From positions 1 through 42,670 of the forward strand of contig NZ_JAHOEA010000035.1 in NCBI RefSeq assembly GCF_019127135.1: a stretch of DNA of 42,670 bases, read 5' to 3'. Origin of the DNA: Segatella copri. Its GTDB lineage: Bacteria > Bacteroidota > Bacteroidia > Bacteroidales > Bacteroidaceae. The translations under genes and the position numbers were made by a program. Positions 7,560 through 16,502 of this stretch are shown here, piece by piece (the first letter of the stretch is position 1; each line of letters starts with the position of its first letter). The notes under the pieces are model-generated. The model did no database searches. It was not told the origin of the DNA and saw only the letters and a list, made by a program, of their open reading frames with translations.

Positions 7560-10001
7560 ATGAAAGTATTAAAATTCGGCGGAACATCGGTTGGTTCCGT
7601 AAAAAGCATCCTCAGCTTGAAACGTATCGTTGAAAACGAGGCAAAGAAACAGAGTGTAGTGGTTGTCGTGAGCGCGCTTGGCGGTATCACGGACAAACTC
7701 TTGCAAACCTCTCAACTTGCCCTCAAGGGTGATGAACTGTGGAAAGAAGAATTCGAAGCCATGGTTGATCGCCACCACAAGATGATAGATACCATCATCA
7801 CCGACCCAACAGACAGAGAAAACTTATTCAAATCGGTTGATGCCCTCTTCGAGCAGTTGAAGAGCATCTATTTTGGTGTGTACCTCATCCACGACCTCAG
7901 TGAGAAGACGCAGGATGCCATCGTGAGTTATGGTGAAAGACTCAGTTCCAAGATTGTTGCCACTTTGATTCGTGGAGCCAAATGGTTCGACTCCCGCAAC
8001 TTCATCAAGACTGAGCGCAAGAACGGCAAAGGCAAGCATGTACTCGACAGCGAGCTGACCAACAAACTGGTAAAAGAAGCCTTTGCAGAAATTCCACGCA
8101 TATCTCTCGTTCCGGGTTTTATCAGCCGTGACAAGAACACAGACCGCACCACCAACCTTGGCCGTGGCGGTAGCGACTACACAGCAGCCATCATAGCAGC
8201 TGCCCTCGATGCAGAAGTGCTCGAAATCTGGACTGATGTAGACGGTTTCATGACCGCCGACCCACGTGTCATCAAATCAGCTTATACCATCAACGAACTG
8301 AGTTACGTTGAGGCGATGGAGCTTTGCAACTTTGGTGCAAAGGTCATCTACCCTCCAACCATCTACCCGGTTTGTGTCAAGAATATTCCTATCAAGGTTA
8401 AGAACACCTTCAACCCAGATGCTCCGGGCACCATCATCAAGAACAAGATAGATGGCGACCAGAAGCCTATCAAGGGTATCTCTTCTATCAACGGTACAGC
8501 GCTCATCACCGTAACCGGTCTTTCCATGGTCGGCGTGATTGGTGTAAACCGCCGTATCTTCACCGCTCTTGCCAACGAGGGCATCTCTGTGTTCATGGTG
8601 TCACAGGCATCATCAGAGAACTCTACCTCTATCGGTGTGCGCGAGCAGGATGTAGAAGAGGCTGTAAGGGTATTGAACAATGAGTTCCACAATGAGATTG
8701 CCGATGGTGCCATGTTCCCAATGCACGCAGAGAAGGGCTTGGCTACTATCGCCATCGTGGGTGAAAACATGAAGCATGCAGCCGGTATCGCCGGTAAGCT
8801 CTTCGGAACCCTCGGTCGTAGCGGTATTTCCGTCATCGCCTGTGCACAGGGTGCTTCAGAGACCAACATCTCGTTCGTAGTGAAGAGCGATTATCTGAGA
8901 AAGTCACTCAACGTGCTCCACGACAATTTCTTCCTTTCAGAATACAAGGTTCTGAACCTCTTCATCTGCGGTGTGGGTACCGTGGGCGGAAAGCTCATCG
9001 AGCAGATCAAGAACCAGTATGCCGACCTCATGGAGCGCAGCAAACTGAAGCTCAACGTGGTGGGTATCGCTTCTTCCAAGAACGCCATCTTCAACCGCGA
9101 TGGTATTGATCTCGAGAACTACAGCGAGGAACTGAAGTCTTCAGACCCAAGCACTCCAGAGGTTCTGCGCGATACCATCCTGGCGATGAACATCTTCAAC
9201 AGCGTGTTTGTAGACTGTACAGCCAGCAAAGATGTAGCCGCTCTCTACCAGAGTCTGCTGGAGCACAACGTAAGCATTATCGCAGCCAACAAGATTGCTG
9301 CATCAAGCGAATATGAGAACTACGAGAAACTGAAGAAAACAGCCATCCAGCGTGGCGTAGTATTCCGTTTCGAGACCAACGTAGGTGCCGGCCTTCCTAT
9401 CATCGGAACCATCAACGACCTCCGCAACTCAGGCGACAAAATCCTTAAGATTGAAGCAGTTCTCTCGGGTACGCTCAACTTTATCTTTAACGCCATCTCC
9501 AGTGTCGTTCCATTCTCTGAGACCGTGAGACTGGCTAAGGAGAAGGGCTACAGCGAGCCTGATCCACGTATCGACCTGAGCGGTATGGACGTGATTCGCA
9601 AGCTGGTGATTCTCTCCCGCGAGGCAGGTTACCGCGTAGAGCAGGAAGATGTAGAGAAGAACCTCTTCGTGCCAGACAAATACTTCAAGGGTTCGCTCGA
9701 CAACTTCTGGAAGAAACTTCCTGAACTCGATGCCGATTTCGAGGCTAAGCGCAAGGCGCTCGATATAGAGCACAAACGCTGGCGCTTTGTTGCTACCCTG
9801 GATGGCGGCAAGACTAGCGTAGGTTTGCAGGCTGTGGGTCCTGAGCATCCTTTCTACAATCTGGAAGGTTCCAACAACATCGTGCTGCTCACCACCGAGC
9901 GTTATAAAGAATACCCTATGATGATTCAGGGCTATGGTGCCGGAGCCAGCGTAACTGCTGCCGGTGTATTCGCCAACATCATGAGTATCGCTAACATTTA
10001 A
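7560..10001 (+). CDS. thrA: Bifunctional aspartate kinase / homoserine dehydrogenase I
   Basis: An 813-residue cytosolic enzyme doing the first and third steps from aspartate to homoserine. The kinase domain starts with MKVLKFGGTSVG and has TDVDGFMTADPR near 225-240. Two ACT-like regulatory repeats occupy about 310-460, suggesting feedback control by threonine as in the family. The homoserine dehydrogenase part begins at ~475 with the nucleotide-binding LFICGVGTVGGKL, followed by AANKIA and the ETNVGAGLPIIGTINDL substrate region. The start at 7560 is chosen because an upstream frame adds 25 unrelated residues over the promoter. First gene of thrA-apgM-thrC. Confidence 0.97.
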   Translation: MKVLKFGGTSVGSVKSILSLKRIVENEAKKQSVVVVVSALGGITDKLLQTSQLALKGDELWKEEFEAMVDRHHKMIDTIITDPTDRENLFKSVDALFEQLKSIYFGVYLIHDLSEKTQDAIVSYGERLSSKIVATLIRGAKWFDSRNFIKTERKNGKGKHVLDSELTNKLVKEAFAEIPRISLVPGFISRDKNTDRTTNLGRGGSDYTAAIIAAALDAEVLEIWTDVDGFMTADPRVIKSAYTINELSYVEAMELCNFGAKVIYPPTIYPVCVKNIPIKVKNTFNPDAPGTIIKNKIDGDQKPIKGISSINGTALITVTGLSMVGVIGVNRRIFTALANEGISVFMVSQASSENSTSIGVREQDVEEAVRVLNNEFHNEIADGAMFPMHAEKGLATIAIVGENMKHAAGIAGKLFGTLGRSGISVIACAQGASETNISFVVKSDYLRKSLNVLHDNFFLSEYKVLNLFICGVGTVGGKLIEQIKNQYADLMERSKLKLNVVGIASSKNAIFNRDGIDLENYSEELKSSDPSTPEVLRDTILAMNIFNSVFVDCTASKDVAALYQSLLEHNVSIIAANKIAASSEYENYEKLKKTAIQRGVVFRFETNVGAGLPIIGTINDLRNSGDKILKIEAVLSGTLNFIFNAISSVVPFSETVRLAKEKGYSEPDPRIDLSGMDVIRKLVILSREAGYRVEQEDVEKNLFVPDKYFKGSLDNFWKKLPELDADFEAKRKALDIEHKRWRFVATLDGGKTSVGLQAVGPEHPFYNLEGSNNIVLLTTERYKEYPMMIQGYGAGASVTAAGVFANIMSIANI

Positions 10002-10014
10002 CACTTAACAAGAG

Positions 10015-11334
10015 ATGAAACATATTATCATTCTTGGCGACGGAATGGCAGACCACCCGGTAGAAAGACTGGGTGGAAAGACACTCCTGCAATACGCCAA
10101 CAAACCCTATATGGATATGCTTGCCAAGAAGGGCAAGACAGGAAGACTCGTTACCGTGCCAGATGGATTCCATCCGGGTTCTGAGGTAGCTAACAGCTCT
10201 ATCATGGGCTACGACCAGAACGAGGTTTACGAGGGACGCGGACCGCTGGAGGCTGCCAGCATAGGCTATGAGATGAGTCCTAACGACTTTGCCCTGCGCT
10301 GCAACATCATCAACGTGAACGATGGCATCATCGTGACACATAATGGCGGTAACTTGGAGACAGAAGACGCCGACGTGCTCATCAAGTACCTCAACGAGAA
10401 ACTTGCCAGCCAGTATCCAGGCATCGTGAAGTTTATCACCGGCATCCAGTATCGCCACCTTCTGATTATCAAGGGCGGGAACAAGTATGTTGATTGCGCT
10501 CCTCCTCACGATCATCCTAACGAAGAGTGGAAACCGCTGCTGGTGAAGCCGATGGAAGGTGTTGACGAGGCTCTTCTTGCCGGCAACAGCGACAAGACTC
10601 CTGCCGAGGATGTGGCTGAAAACGGCGGTATCCTGAGCGATGAGTATCGCATGAGTGCCCAGCAGACAGCCGACCTTCTGAACGAACTGATTCTGAAGAG
10701 TCAGGAGATTCTGGAGAACCATCCTTTCAATGTAGCGCGCAAGGAGCGTGGAGAGCGCATGGCAAACATCATCTGGCCTTGGGGCGGCGGTTACCGTCCG
10801 CACATGCTCACCCTCTCCCAGATGTATCCGCAGATCAAGAAGGGTTCCGTGATTTCTGCCGTAGACCTGATTCGAGGCATCGGCCATTACGCCGGTCTGC
10901 GCAACATCATCGTTGAGGGCGCTACAGGTCTTGCCAATACCAACTACGAGGGCAAGGCTGCAGCAGCTATCCAGGCATTGAAGGATGGCGACGACTTCGT
11001 ATATGTTCACGTAGAGGCAAGCGATGAGGCAGGTCATGATGGCGATCTGGAACTGAAGCTGAAGACCATCGAGAACCTCGACCAGCGACTCATCAAGCCT
11101 ATCTTCGATGAGGTAAGCACCTGGGACGAGCCGGTATGCATCGCAGTTCTCCCAGACCATCCTACTCCGGTAGAGATCCGTACCCACGTAAAGGAGCCTG
11201 TACCTTTCATCATCTATTACCCTGGCATTGAGCCGGATAGCGTAGAGAAGTATGATGAGGTAAGCTGCGTGAGTGGCGGTTACGGCATGCTGCAGCTGCA
11301 AGAATTCATGAATGCCTTCATGGCGATCAATTAA
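10015..11334 (+). CDS. ApgM-like phosphotransferase, proposed homoserine kinase
   Basis: A 439-residue alkaline-phosphatase superfamily protein related to archaeal cofactor-independent phosphoglycerate mutases. Metal and nucleophile sites are visible: ILGDGMADHP (Asp9), GSEVANSSIMGYD (Ser56 as the likely phospho-acceptor), HVEASDEAGHDGD and DHPTPVEIRTH. It lies 13 nt after thrA and before thrC, where a homoserine kinase is needed, and no GHMP-type thrB is seen. The family model TIGR02535 was named 'proposed homoserine kinase' for this context. Assignment as homoserine kinase is inference; plain phosphoglycerate mutase is the alternative. Confidence 0.88.
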   Translation: MKHIIILGDGMADHPVERLGGKTLLQYANKPYMDMLAKKGKTGRLVTVPDGFHPGSEVANSSIMGYDQNEVYEGRGPLEAASIGYEMSPNDFALRCNIINVNDGIIVTHNGGNLETEDADVLIKYLNEKLASQYPGIVKFITGIQYRHLLIIKGGNKYVDCAPPHDHPNEEWKPLLVKPMEGVDEALLAGNSDKTPAEDVAENGGILSDEYRMSAQQTADLLNELILKSQEILENHPFNVARKERGERMANIIWPWGGGYRPHMLTLSQMYPQIKKGSVISAVDLIRGIGHYAGLRNIIVEGATGLANTNYEGKAAAAIQALKDGDDFVYVHVEASDEAGHDGDLELKLKTIENLDQRLIKPIFDEVSTWDEPVCIAVLPDHPTPVEIRTHVKEPVPFIIYYPGIEPDSVEKYDEVSCVSGGYGMLQLQEFMNAFMAIN

Positions 11335-11373
11335 AACCAACGGCTTCATGATAGCCCCCAAAGCTAATCATAA

Positions 11374-11404
11374 AGTTCAATGTTCAAATCTCAAAGTTCA
11401 AAGT
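11374..11404. repeat. TTGAAC/GTTCAA-type simple repeat inside the thr operon
   Basis: AAAGTTCAATGTTCAAATCT followed by CAAAGTTCAAAG fills the 75-nt gap between apgM-like and thrC. It is the complement of the CTTTGAACTTTGAGC repeat at 6588-6618. Confidence 0.6.
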
Positions 11405-11409
11405 AAAAA

Positions 11410-12711
11410 ATGAAATATTATTCAACAAATAAGAAAGCACCCATCGCCGACCTTCACAAGGCGGTAGTTAAAGGTCTGGCAGAAGACCGTGGCCTCTATA
11501 TGCCAGAAATCATCAAGAAGTTGCCACAGGATTTCTTCGACAACATCGAGAAACTGAGTTTCCAGGAGATTGCCTACAAGGTAGCAGATGCCTTCTTTGG
11601 CGAGGACGTTGATGCCGAGTCATTGAAGAAGATTGTATACGATACCCTGGCATTCGACTGCCCTGTAGTCGAGGTAGAGCCAAACATTTACTCTCTCGAA
11701 CTGTTCCATGGTCCTACCCTCGCCTTCAAGGATGTGGGTGCGCGCTTCATGGCCCGTCTCCTGCAGTACTTCGTACGTCAGGAAGGCAAGGAAGAGGTAA
11801 ATGTGCTCGTTGCTACATCGGGCGATACCGGTTCGGCTGTTGCCAACGGTTTCCTCGGCGTTGACGGAATCCATGTCTACGTGCTCTATCCTAAGGGCAA
11901 GGTGAGCAAGATTCAGGAGAGCCAGTTCACTACCCTCGGCCAGAACATCACAGCCCTCGAGGTAGACGGCGTGTTCGATGACTGCCAGGCGCTGGTAAAG
12001 TCAGCGTTCATGGATGAGGAGCTCAACAAGCACATGAAGCTTACCTCAGCCAACTCTATCAACGTGGCCCGCTTCCTGCCTCAGGCATTCTATTATTTCA
12101 ATGCCTATGCCCGCATGAAGGAGAAGGGTCTCGCCGACAAGCTGGTTATCTGCGTGCCTAGCGGCAACTTCGGCAACATCACAGCCGGTCTCTTCGGTCA
12201 TGAGATGGGATTGCCTATCCACCGCTTCATCGCAGCCAACAACGCCAACGACATCTTCTACGAATATCTGCAGACAGGCAAGTACAATCCACAGCCTAGC
12301 AAGCAGACCATCGCCAATGCCATGGACGTAGGCGACCCATCAAACTTTGCCCGCATCTACGACCTCTACAAGGGCGATCATGATGCCATCGCTGCCTACA
12401 TCGGCGGTGCTACATACAAGGACGAGCAGATTGCTGAAACCATGAAGCAATGCTACAGCGAAACCAAGTATGTACTTGACCCTCACGGAGCTTGCGGCTA
12501 CCGCGCCCTGAAGGAGCAGTTGAAACCAGGCGAGGTTGGTGTATTCCTCGAGACTGCTCATCCAGCCAAGTTCAAGGAGAAGGTAGACAGCATCCTTGAC
12601 AGCGACATTGAGATTCCTGCACGCCTCGCAGAATTCATGAAGGGTGAGAAGAAGAGCATCCAGATGACCAAGGACTTCGCATCATTCAAGAACTACTTGA
12701 TGAACGAATAA
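11410..12711 (+). CDS. thrC: Threonine synthase
   Basis: A 433-residue PLP enzyme converting O-phosphohomoserine to threonine. The N-terminal domain has MKYYSTNKKA; the PLP-lysine motif is FHGPTLAFKDVGARF (Lys107). ATSGDTGSAVANGF and the phosphate-binding PSGNFGNITAG are present. Length fits the shorter bacterial class. It is the last gene of the threonine operon and is followed 12 nt later by a terminator. Confidence 0.97.
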   Translation: MKYYSTNKKAPIADLHKAVVKGLAEDRGLYMPEIIKKLPQDFFDNIEKLSFQEIAYKVADAFFGEDVDAESLKKIVYDTLAFDCPVVEVEPNIYSLELFHGPTLAFKDVGARFMARLLQYFVRQEGKEEVNVLVATSGDTGSAVANGFLGVDGIHVYVLYPKGKVSKIQESQFTTLGQNITALEVDGVFDDCQALVKSAFMDEELNKHMKLTSANSINVARFLPQAFYYFNAYARMKEKGLADKLVICVPSGNFGNITAGLFGHEMGLPIHRFIAANNANDIFYEYLQTGKYNPQPSKQTIANAMDVGDPSNFARIYDLYKGDHDAIAAYIGGATYKDEQIAETMKQCYSETKYVLDPHGACGYRALKEQLKPGEVGVFLETAHPAKFKEKVDSILDSDIEIPARLAEFMKGEKKSIQMTKDFASFKNYLMNE

Positions 12712-12723
12712 ACCATACATACG

Positions 12724-12760
12724 GAAAAGCCTTTCTCTTTTTCAGGGGGGAAGGCTTTTC
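12724..12760 (+). terminator. Intrinsic terminator of the thr operon
   Basis: A 10-bp stem GAAAAGCCTT (12724-12733) / AAGGCTTTTC (12751-12760), followed by TTGTT, directly after the thrC stop. Confidence 0.8.
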
Positions 12761-12840
12761 TTGTTAAGATAACTCAGGCTCAGATTTGCCAGGGACAAAC
12801 TGGTCTTGATTTTTACAACAACAGAAAACGGGAAAAATTT

Positions 12841-13797
12841 ATGAAGATTGTTATTTTAGACGGCTATGCCGCAAACCCGGGAGATTTGGATTATCATCTT
12901 CTGGAGAAACTGGGCGAGGTGGTAGTTTATCCTCGCACATCAGATGCAGAGAAAGTGGAACGTGCCAAGGATGCCGACATCATCCTTCTGAACAAGGTGC
13001 AGATGGATGCAGAGACGTTGGCGCAGCTTCCTAAACTGAAATACATCGGTATACAGGCTACAGGTTTCAACGTGGTAGACATCGAGGCTGCCAGGAAACA
13101 GGGCATCACCGTAACCAATATTCCTGCCTACAGCACGGATAGCGTGGCGCAGATGACCTTCGCCCTCATCCTTGCCGTAACCAACCGTGTAGAGCATTAC
13201 ACCCAGGAGAACCGCAACGAACGCTGGGCTTACAACAAGGATTTCTGTTATTGGGATACCCCACTGATGGAGCTTGCCGGCAAGACCTTCGGTATCATGG
13301 GACTGGGCAATATCGGCATGAAGGTTGCCAACATCGCCCGCCAGTTTGGCATGAACATCTGTGCCTGCACCAGCAAGAATTCGAGCAATCTGCCTGAATG
13401 GATCCAGAAGGTGAGCAAGGAGGGTTTGCTTGCCACGAGCGATATTCTCTCGCTCCATTGTCCGCTCTCTGATGACACCTATCATTTCATCAACAAGGAG
13501 AGTCTGGAGAAGATGAAGGATACCGCCATCCTGGTAAATACGGGTCGCGGTCCGCTGGTAGATGAGGAAGCCGTAGCCGCCGCGCTTCACGAAGGCAGTC
13601 TGGGTGCCTACTGTGCCGATGTGATGGCTCAGGAGCCACCATCAAAGGAGAATCCGCTCTTTGGAGAGCCTAATGCTTACCTCACCCCTCATATTGCCTG
13701 GGCCACCTACGAGGCTCGCGAGCGCCTGAACAAGCAGGTAGCCGCCAACGTAAAGGCATTTCTCGAGGGCAATCCGATTAATGTCGTGAATAAGTAA
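12841..13797 (+). CDS. D-2-hydroxyacid dehydrogenase (glycerate dehydrogenase-like)
   Basis: A 318-residue NAD(P)-dependent dehydrogenase. The nucleotide fold has GLGNIG at 154-159. The catalytic triad is visible: Arg236 in NTGRGPL, Glu265 in QEPPS and His284 in TPHIAWAT. TPHIAW and the general sequence favour hydroxypyruvate/glycerate dehydrogenase over lactate or phosphoglycerate dehydrogenase; there is no ACT domain. It lies downstream of the thr terminator on the same strand and is followed by a repeat cassette 26 nt after its stop. Physiological substrate is inferred only. Confidence 0.92.
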   Translation: MKIVILDGYAANPGDLDYHLLEKLGEVVVYPRTSDAEKVERAKDADIILLNKVQMDAETLAQLPKLKYIGIQATGFNVVDIEAARKQGITVTNIPAYSTDSVAQMTFALILAVTNRVEHYTQENRNERWAYNKDFCYWDTPLMELAGKTFGIMGLGNIGMKVANIARQFGMNICACTSKNSSNLPEWIQKVSKEGLLATSDILSLHCPLSDDTYHFINKESLEKMKDTAILVNTGRGPLVDEEAVAAALHEGSLGAYCADVMAQEPPSKENPLFGEPNAYLTPHIAWATYEARERLNKQVAANVKAFLEGNPINVVNK

Positions 13798-13822
13798 CAG
13801 AACTTCCGCAAGTAAGCTCCAC

Positions 13823-14020
13823 ACGCCCTGAAAGGGCAGAAGCTCCTAGCCCAGGGCAACGCCCTGGGTAATCATGGACGCAAACAAGTCGCCCTGTAAG
13901 GGCAAAAGCTTTACAAATCATCTGGTATTTTAAAGCTTTTGCCCTTACAGGGCGTTTTTTATAACTAACACATACCCAGGGCGTTGCCCTGGGCTAGGAG
14001 CTTCTGCCCTTTCAGGGCGT
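13823..14020. repeat. Nested inverted-repeat cassette, copy 1
   Basis: A ~198-bp palindromic cassette between convergent genes. From outside in, the arms are ACGCCCTGAAAGGGCAGAAG, TAGCCCAGGGC-aac-GCCCTGGGTA, and CGCCCTGTAAGGGCAAAAGC, then a ~20-nt loop and the mirrored arms. Each arm block is itself a small palindrome. The central trinucleotide is AAC on the left and GTT on the right. Outer flanks (AACTTCCGCAAGT at 13801 and ACTTGCAAAAGTT at 14031-14043) extend the symmetry. Confidence 0.92.
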
Positions 14021-14058
14021 GCGGGGCAAAACTTGCAAAAGTTCAGTAAGGTAGCCCC

Positions 14059-15087
14059 CTATCTTCTCTTCACCAAAACATAGATGATGACGGGGGCACC
14101 GAACAGCGGGGTGACGGCATTCAGGGGGATGATGCCTCCATCCGACGGAAGGGTGCAGAAGAGATTGCAGAGAAGGGCAATGGATGCACCCATCAGCATC
14201 GCAACGGGCAACAGTCGGCGATGATTCTCCGTGCCGATGATGAGGCGGGCGATATGCGGCGTTGCCAGACCGATGAAGGCGATGGGACCGCAGAAGGCGG
14301 TAACCACTGCCGTAAGAAGACCGGTGATGATGAGCAGAACGATGCGCAGGCGCCTGATGTTGAAACCCAGATTCTCGGCATACTGTTCGCCTAACAGCAT
14401 GGCGTTCAGCGGTTTTACAAGGAGCAGAGACGCAGCCAGGGCAATGAGGGCCAACGGGATGAAGAACATCATCTGCTGGCTCGAAACATTGCCAAAGCTG
14501 CCCATGCCCCAAACCATATACGATTTCACGCCCTCTGCCGTACTGAAGAAATTGAGCAATGAGATGGCGCTGCTTGCCAGATAACCCACCATCAGTCCGA
14601 TGATGAGCAGTACCGTATGGCTGCGCACAATGGCAGAAAAGAAGGTGATGATACCCATCACCACCATAGCCCCTATAAAGGCTGCGATGAGGACAGCCAG
14701 GAAACCGCCGATGGCATAGTTGCCGGCATCGCCCAGAAAACCTACCCCTAAATCATCCAGGGCAATATTGCCGCCAAAGGCAAGCATCACGATGGCTACC
14801 GCCAGTCCGGCTCCGCTGCTTATTCCGAATACGTCAGGACCCGCCAGAGGATTGCGGAAGGCTGTCTGCAGGAGCAAGCCGCTCGTGGCGAGGGCTGCGC
14901 CCGAAAGCAAGGCGGTAATGGCCGCCGGCAGTCGCGATTCCAACAGAATATAGCGGTAGGTTTCGTCTGTCTGAGAACCCGAAATAATCGCCCCCACGTC
15001 CTGCCACGGGATGTTTACACTCCCCCATGCCAGGTTGGCGAAAAACAGTATGATAATGGCGATTGCCCCTAAAACGATGGTTTTCAT
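14059..15087 (-). CDS. FecCD-type iron/cobalamin ABC transporter permease
   Basis: A 342-residue inner-membrane permease of the BtuC/FecCD family with about ten hydrophobic segments. The motifs SGAALATSGLLLQTAFRNPL, GPDVFGISSGAGLA and CGPIAFIGLATPHIARLIIG are diagnostic, the last being the contact region for the ATPase. Length is normal and the C terminus (VLVKRR) is complete. It follows the binding-protein gene by 39 nt. The expected third gene, an FepC/BtuD-type ATPase, is absent: the cassette at 13823-14020 and a convergent gene come next. Confidence 0.94.
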   Translation of the reverse strand: MKTIVLGAIAIIILFFANLAWGSVNIPWQDVGAIISGSQTDETYRYILLESRLPAAITALLSGAALATSGLLLQTAFRNPLAGPDVFGISSGAGLAVAIVMLAFGGNIALDDLGVGFLGDAGNYAIGGFLAVLIAAFIGAMVVMGIITFFSAIVRSHTVLLIIGLMVGYLASSAISLLNFFSTAEGVKSYMVWGMGSFGNVSSQQMMFFIPLALIALAASLLLVKPLNAMLLGEQYAENLGFNIRRLRIVLLIITGLLTAVVTAFCGPIAFIGLATPHIARLIIGTENHRRLLPVAMLMGASIALLCNLFCTLPSDGGIIPLNAVTPLFGAPVIIYVLVKRR

Positions 15088-15126
15088 TCACTAAAACTAT
15101 TTCTTGTAAAATCTCTGATTAAATCC

Positions 15127-16383
15127 CTATTTCTTATAGAATCTCAATTTGCCGAACCGCTCGCCATGAGCCAGGATGATGAACTCTCTGAGCAGCAGTT
15201 CGGGATGGAAACTCGTAAGTTCGAAATAAGGTACCGTAGAGGTATCCACCTGATAGATATTACCCCGGTTGAAGGCAGCAAGAGCCTTGTAGCCGTCATA
15301 TTCCTGAAGCAGTTGAGCCTGCGACAGAGGAGCACCACCGAAATACTTGAATGCCCATACATCCACCTGCTTTCCCTTCGCCAAGATTTGCTCCGGACTC
15401 ATCGCCAGACTTCCGCTGTGCTGATCGTCCTCGAAGATATAACGGGCGTTGGCATCCTTCAGCAGAATACCGATAGTACTCTGACCACCAGGCACATACC
15501 ATACATTGCCCGTTTTTCTTTCGGTCAGGATGGAGAGACCCTTCCGATACCCGGCTGCCTGCGCCTTAAGCGAAAGATATTCCTTTTCTATCTTCGCAAA
15601 GAGCGAATCTGCCTTTGGTTCGCAAGAGCCCGATATTCCGTTACTTTTTCCCTCTTCATTTCCAAAGAGCATGCCGTAGAATTTCATCCATTCCGCCCTG
15701 CCCAGTGGCGAAGACTCCATATAGTCGGCAGCTTCGATGATGGGGATATGCAGCTTGTCGAGCTTGCCATATCCACCGCTGTTTTCGAAAGGCGAAAGAA
15801 GGATAGCTTCGGGGTTCAGGGCGATGATGCGCTCGATGTCGGGTGCCATGCTCGAACCGCAATCCACAATAGGATTCTGAGCAGAAGTATTCCCGGAAAG
15901 AGCAGCCCTCTTCTTAACATCCGGAATATTGATGTAATTAAGGTCGCAGACGCCACGGATGGCCTGCGGACAACCCAGTTCGTACATCAGCTGACAATGG
16001 GGAGCGATGAAAACGGCACTCCTCTCCACCGGCGTGCGCACGGTATCAGTAGTGCATCTCGCCCCCGTGCTGCGCCTTTTGGCAAGCATCGCCACCGTCT
16101 TATCCCCCTCCTCTCCCTTCGGAATAAGAATATAACGATGCAGCATCGTTCCCGCCTTCCAGGGGTTGGCAACGAGAGCCTCAGCATACTGATAATCAAT
16201 GCCTTCTGCAGCATTGGAAGACTCTTCCCCATCGCCATGTTTCACGATGGTGAGCAACTTGGCGTACTTCATCTCCAGGGTATCGCCAGCCTCCGCATCA
16301 GCAGCAGCCGTCTTTCCTCCCTGGCATGCCGCCATCAGCAGGGCCACCGTTGCCCCACACAAAAGAATATACTGTTTCTTCAT
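15127..16383 (-). CDS. ABC transporter substrate-binding lipoprotein (iron-siderophore/cobalamin type)
   Basis: A 418-residue periplasmic binding protein partner of the FecCD permease. A lipoprotein signal ends at LLMAAC (Cys20). Class III binding-protein features follow: GVCDLNYINIPDV, APDIERIIALNPEAILLSPFENSGG, and a C-terminal half with VWYVPGGQSTIGILLKDANA. It has a longer acidic N-terminal insert than BtuF. The ligand (siderophore, heme or corrinoid) cannot be told. First gene of a two-gene minus-strand operon, divergent from the YhcH-like gene. Confidence 0.88.
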   Translation of the reverse strand: MKKQYILLCGATVALLMAACQGGKTAAADAEAGDTLEMKYAKLLTIVKHGDGEESSNAAEGIDYQYAEALVANPWKAGTMLHRYILIPKGEEGDKTVAMLAKRRSTGARCTTDTVRTPVERSAVFIAPHCQLMYELGCPQAIRGVCDLNYINIPDVKKRAALSGNTSAQNPIVDCGSSMAPDIERIIALNPEAILLSPFENSGGYGKLDKLHIPIIEAADYMESSPLGRAEWMKFYGMLFGNEEGKSNGISGSCEPKADSLFAKIEKEYLSLKAQAAGYRKGLSILTERKTGNVWYVPGGQSTIGILLKDANARYIFEDDQHSGSLAMSPEQILAKGKQVDVWAFKYFGGAPLSQAQLLQEYDGYKALAAFNRGNIYQVDTSTVPYFELTSFHPELLLREFIILAHGERFGKLRFYKK

Positions 16384-16403
16384 AATCTTACAAAATATGT
16401 GTG

Positions 16404-16411
16404 CAAAGATA
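16404..16411 (-). promoter_or_regulatory. -7 element for the binding-protein operon
   Basis: TATCTTTG on the minus strand, 20 nt upstream of the binding-protein start codon. No good TTTG lies at the -33 position. Confidence 0.55.
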
Positions 16412-16432
16412 CGAAGAAATCTTCATTTTCCG

Positions 16433-16463
16433 TTTGTTTTCTCGAATATTCTTTGTACTTTTG
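16433..16463 (+). promoter_or_regulatory. Promoter of the YhcH-like gene
   Basis: TTTG (16433-16436), 19 nt, TACTTTTG (16456-16463), an exact consensus match 40 nt before the start codon and divergent from the promoter at 16404. Confidence 0.8.
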
Positions 16464-16502
16464 CCCTCAAATTTAACTAACGCTACAATTTAATAAGTCA
16501 AA

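Noticed and set aside
9991..11361. 456-residue minus-strand frame
   Set aside because: Antisense shadow of the ApgM-like gene, which has clear motifs and operon position.
13823..14020. Cassette copies as simple transcription terminators
   Set aside because: They lack T-tracts, are far longer than terminators and have several nested arms; a terminator by-function cannot be excluded, but it does not explain the structure.
15166..16476. 436-residue plus-strand frame
   Set aside because: Antisense to the binding lipoprotein; no coherent domain.
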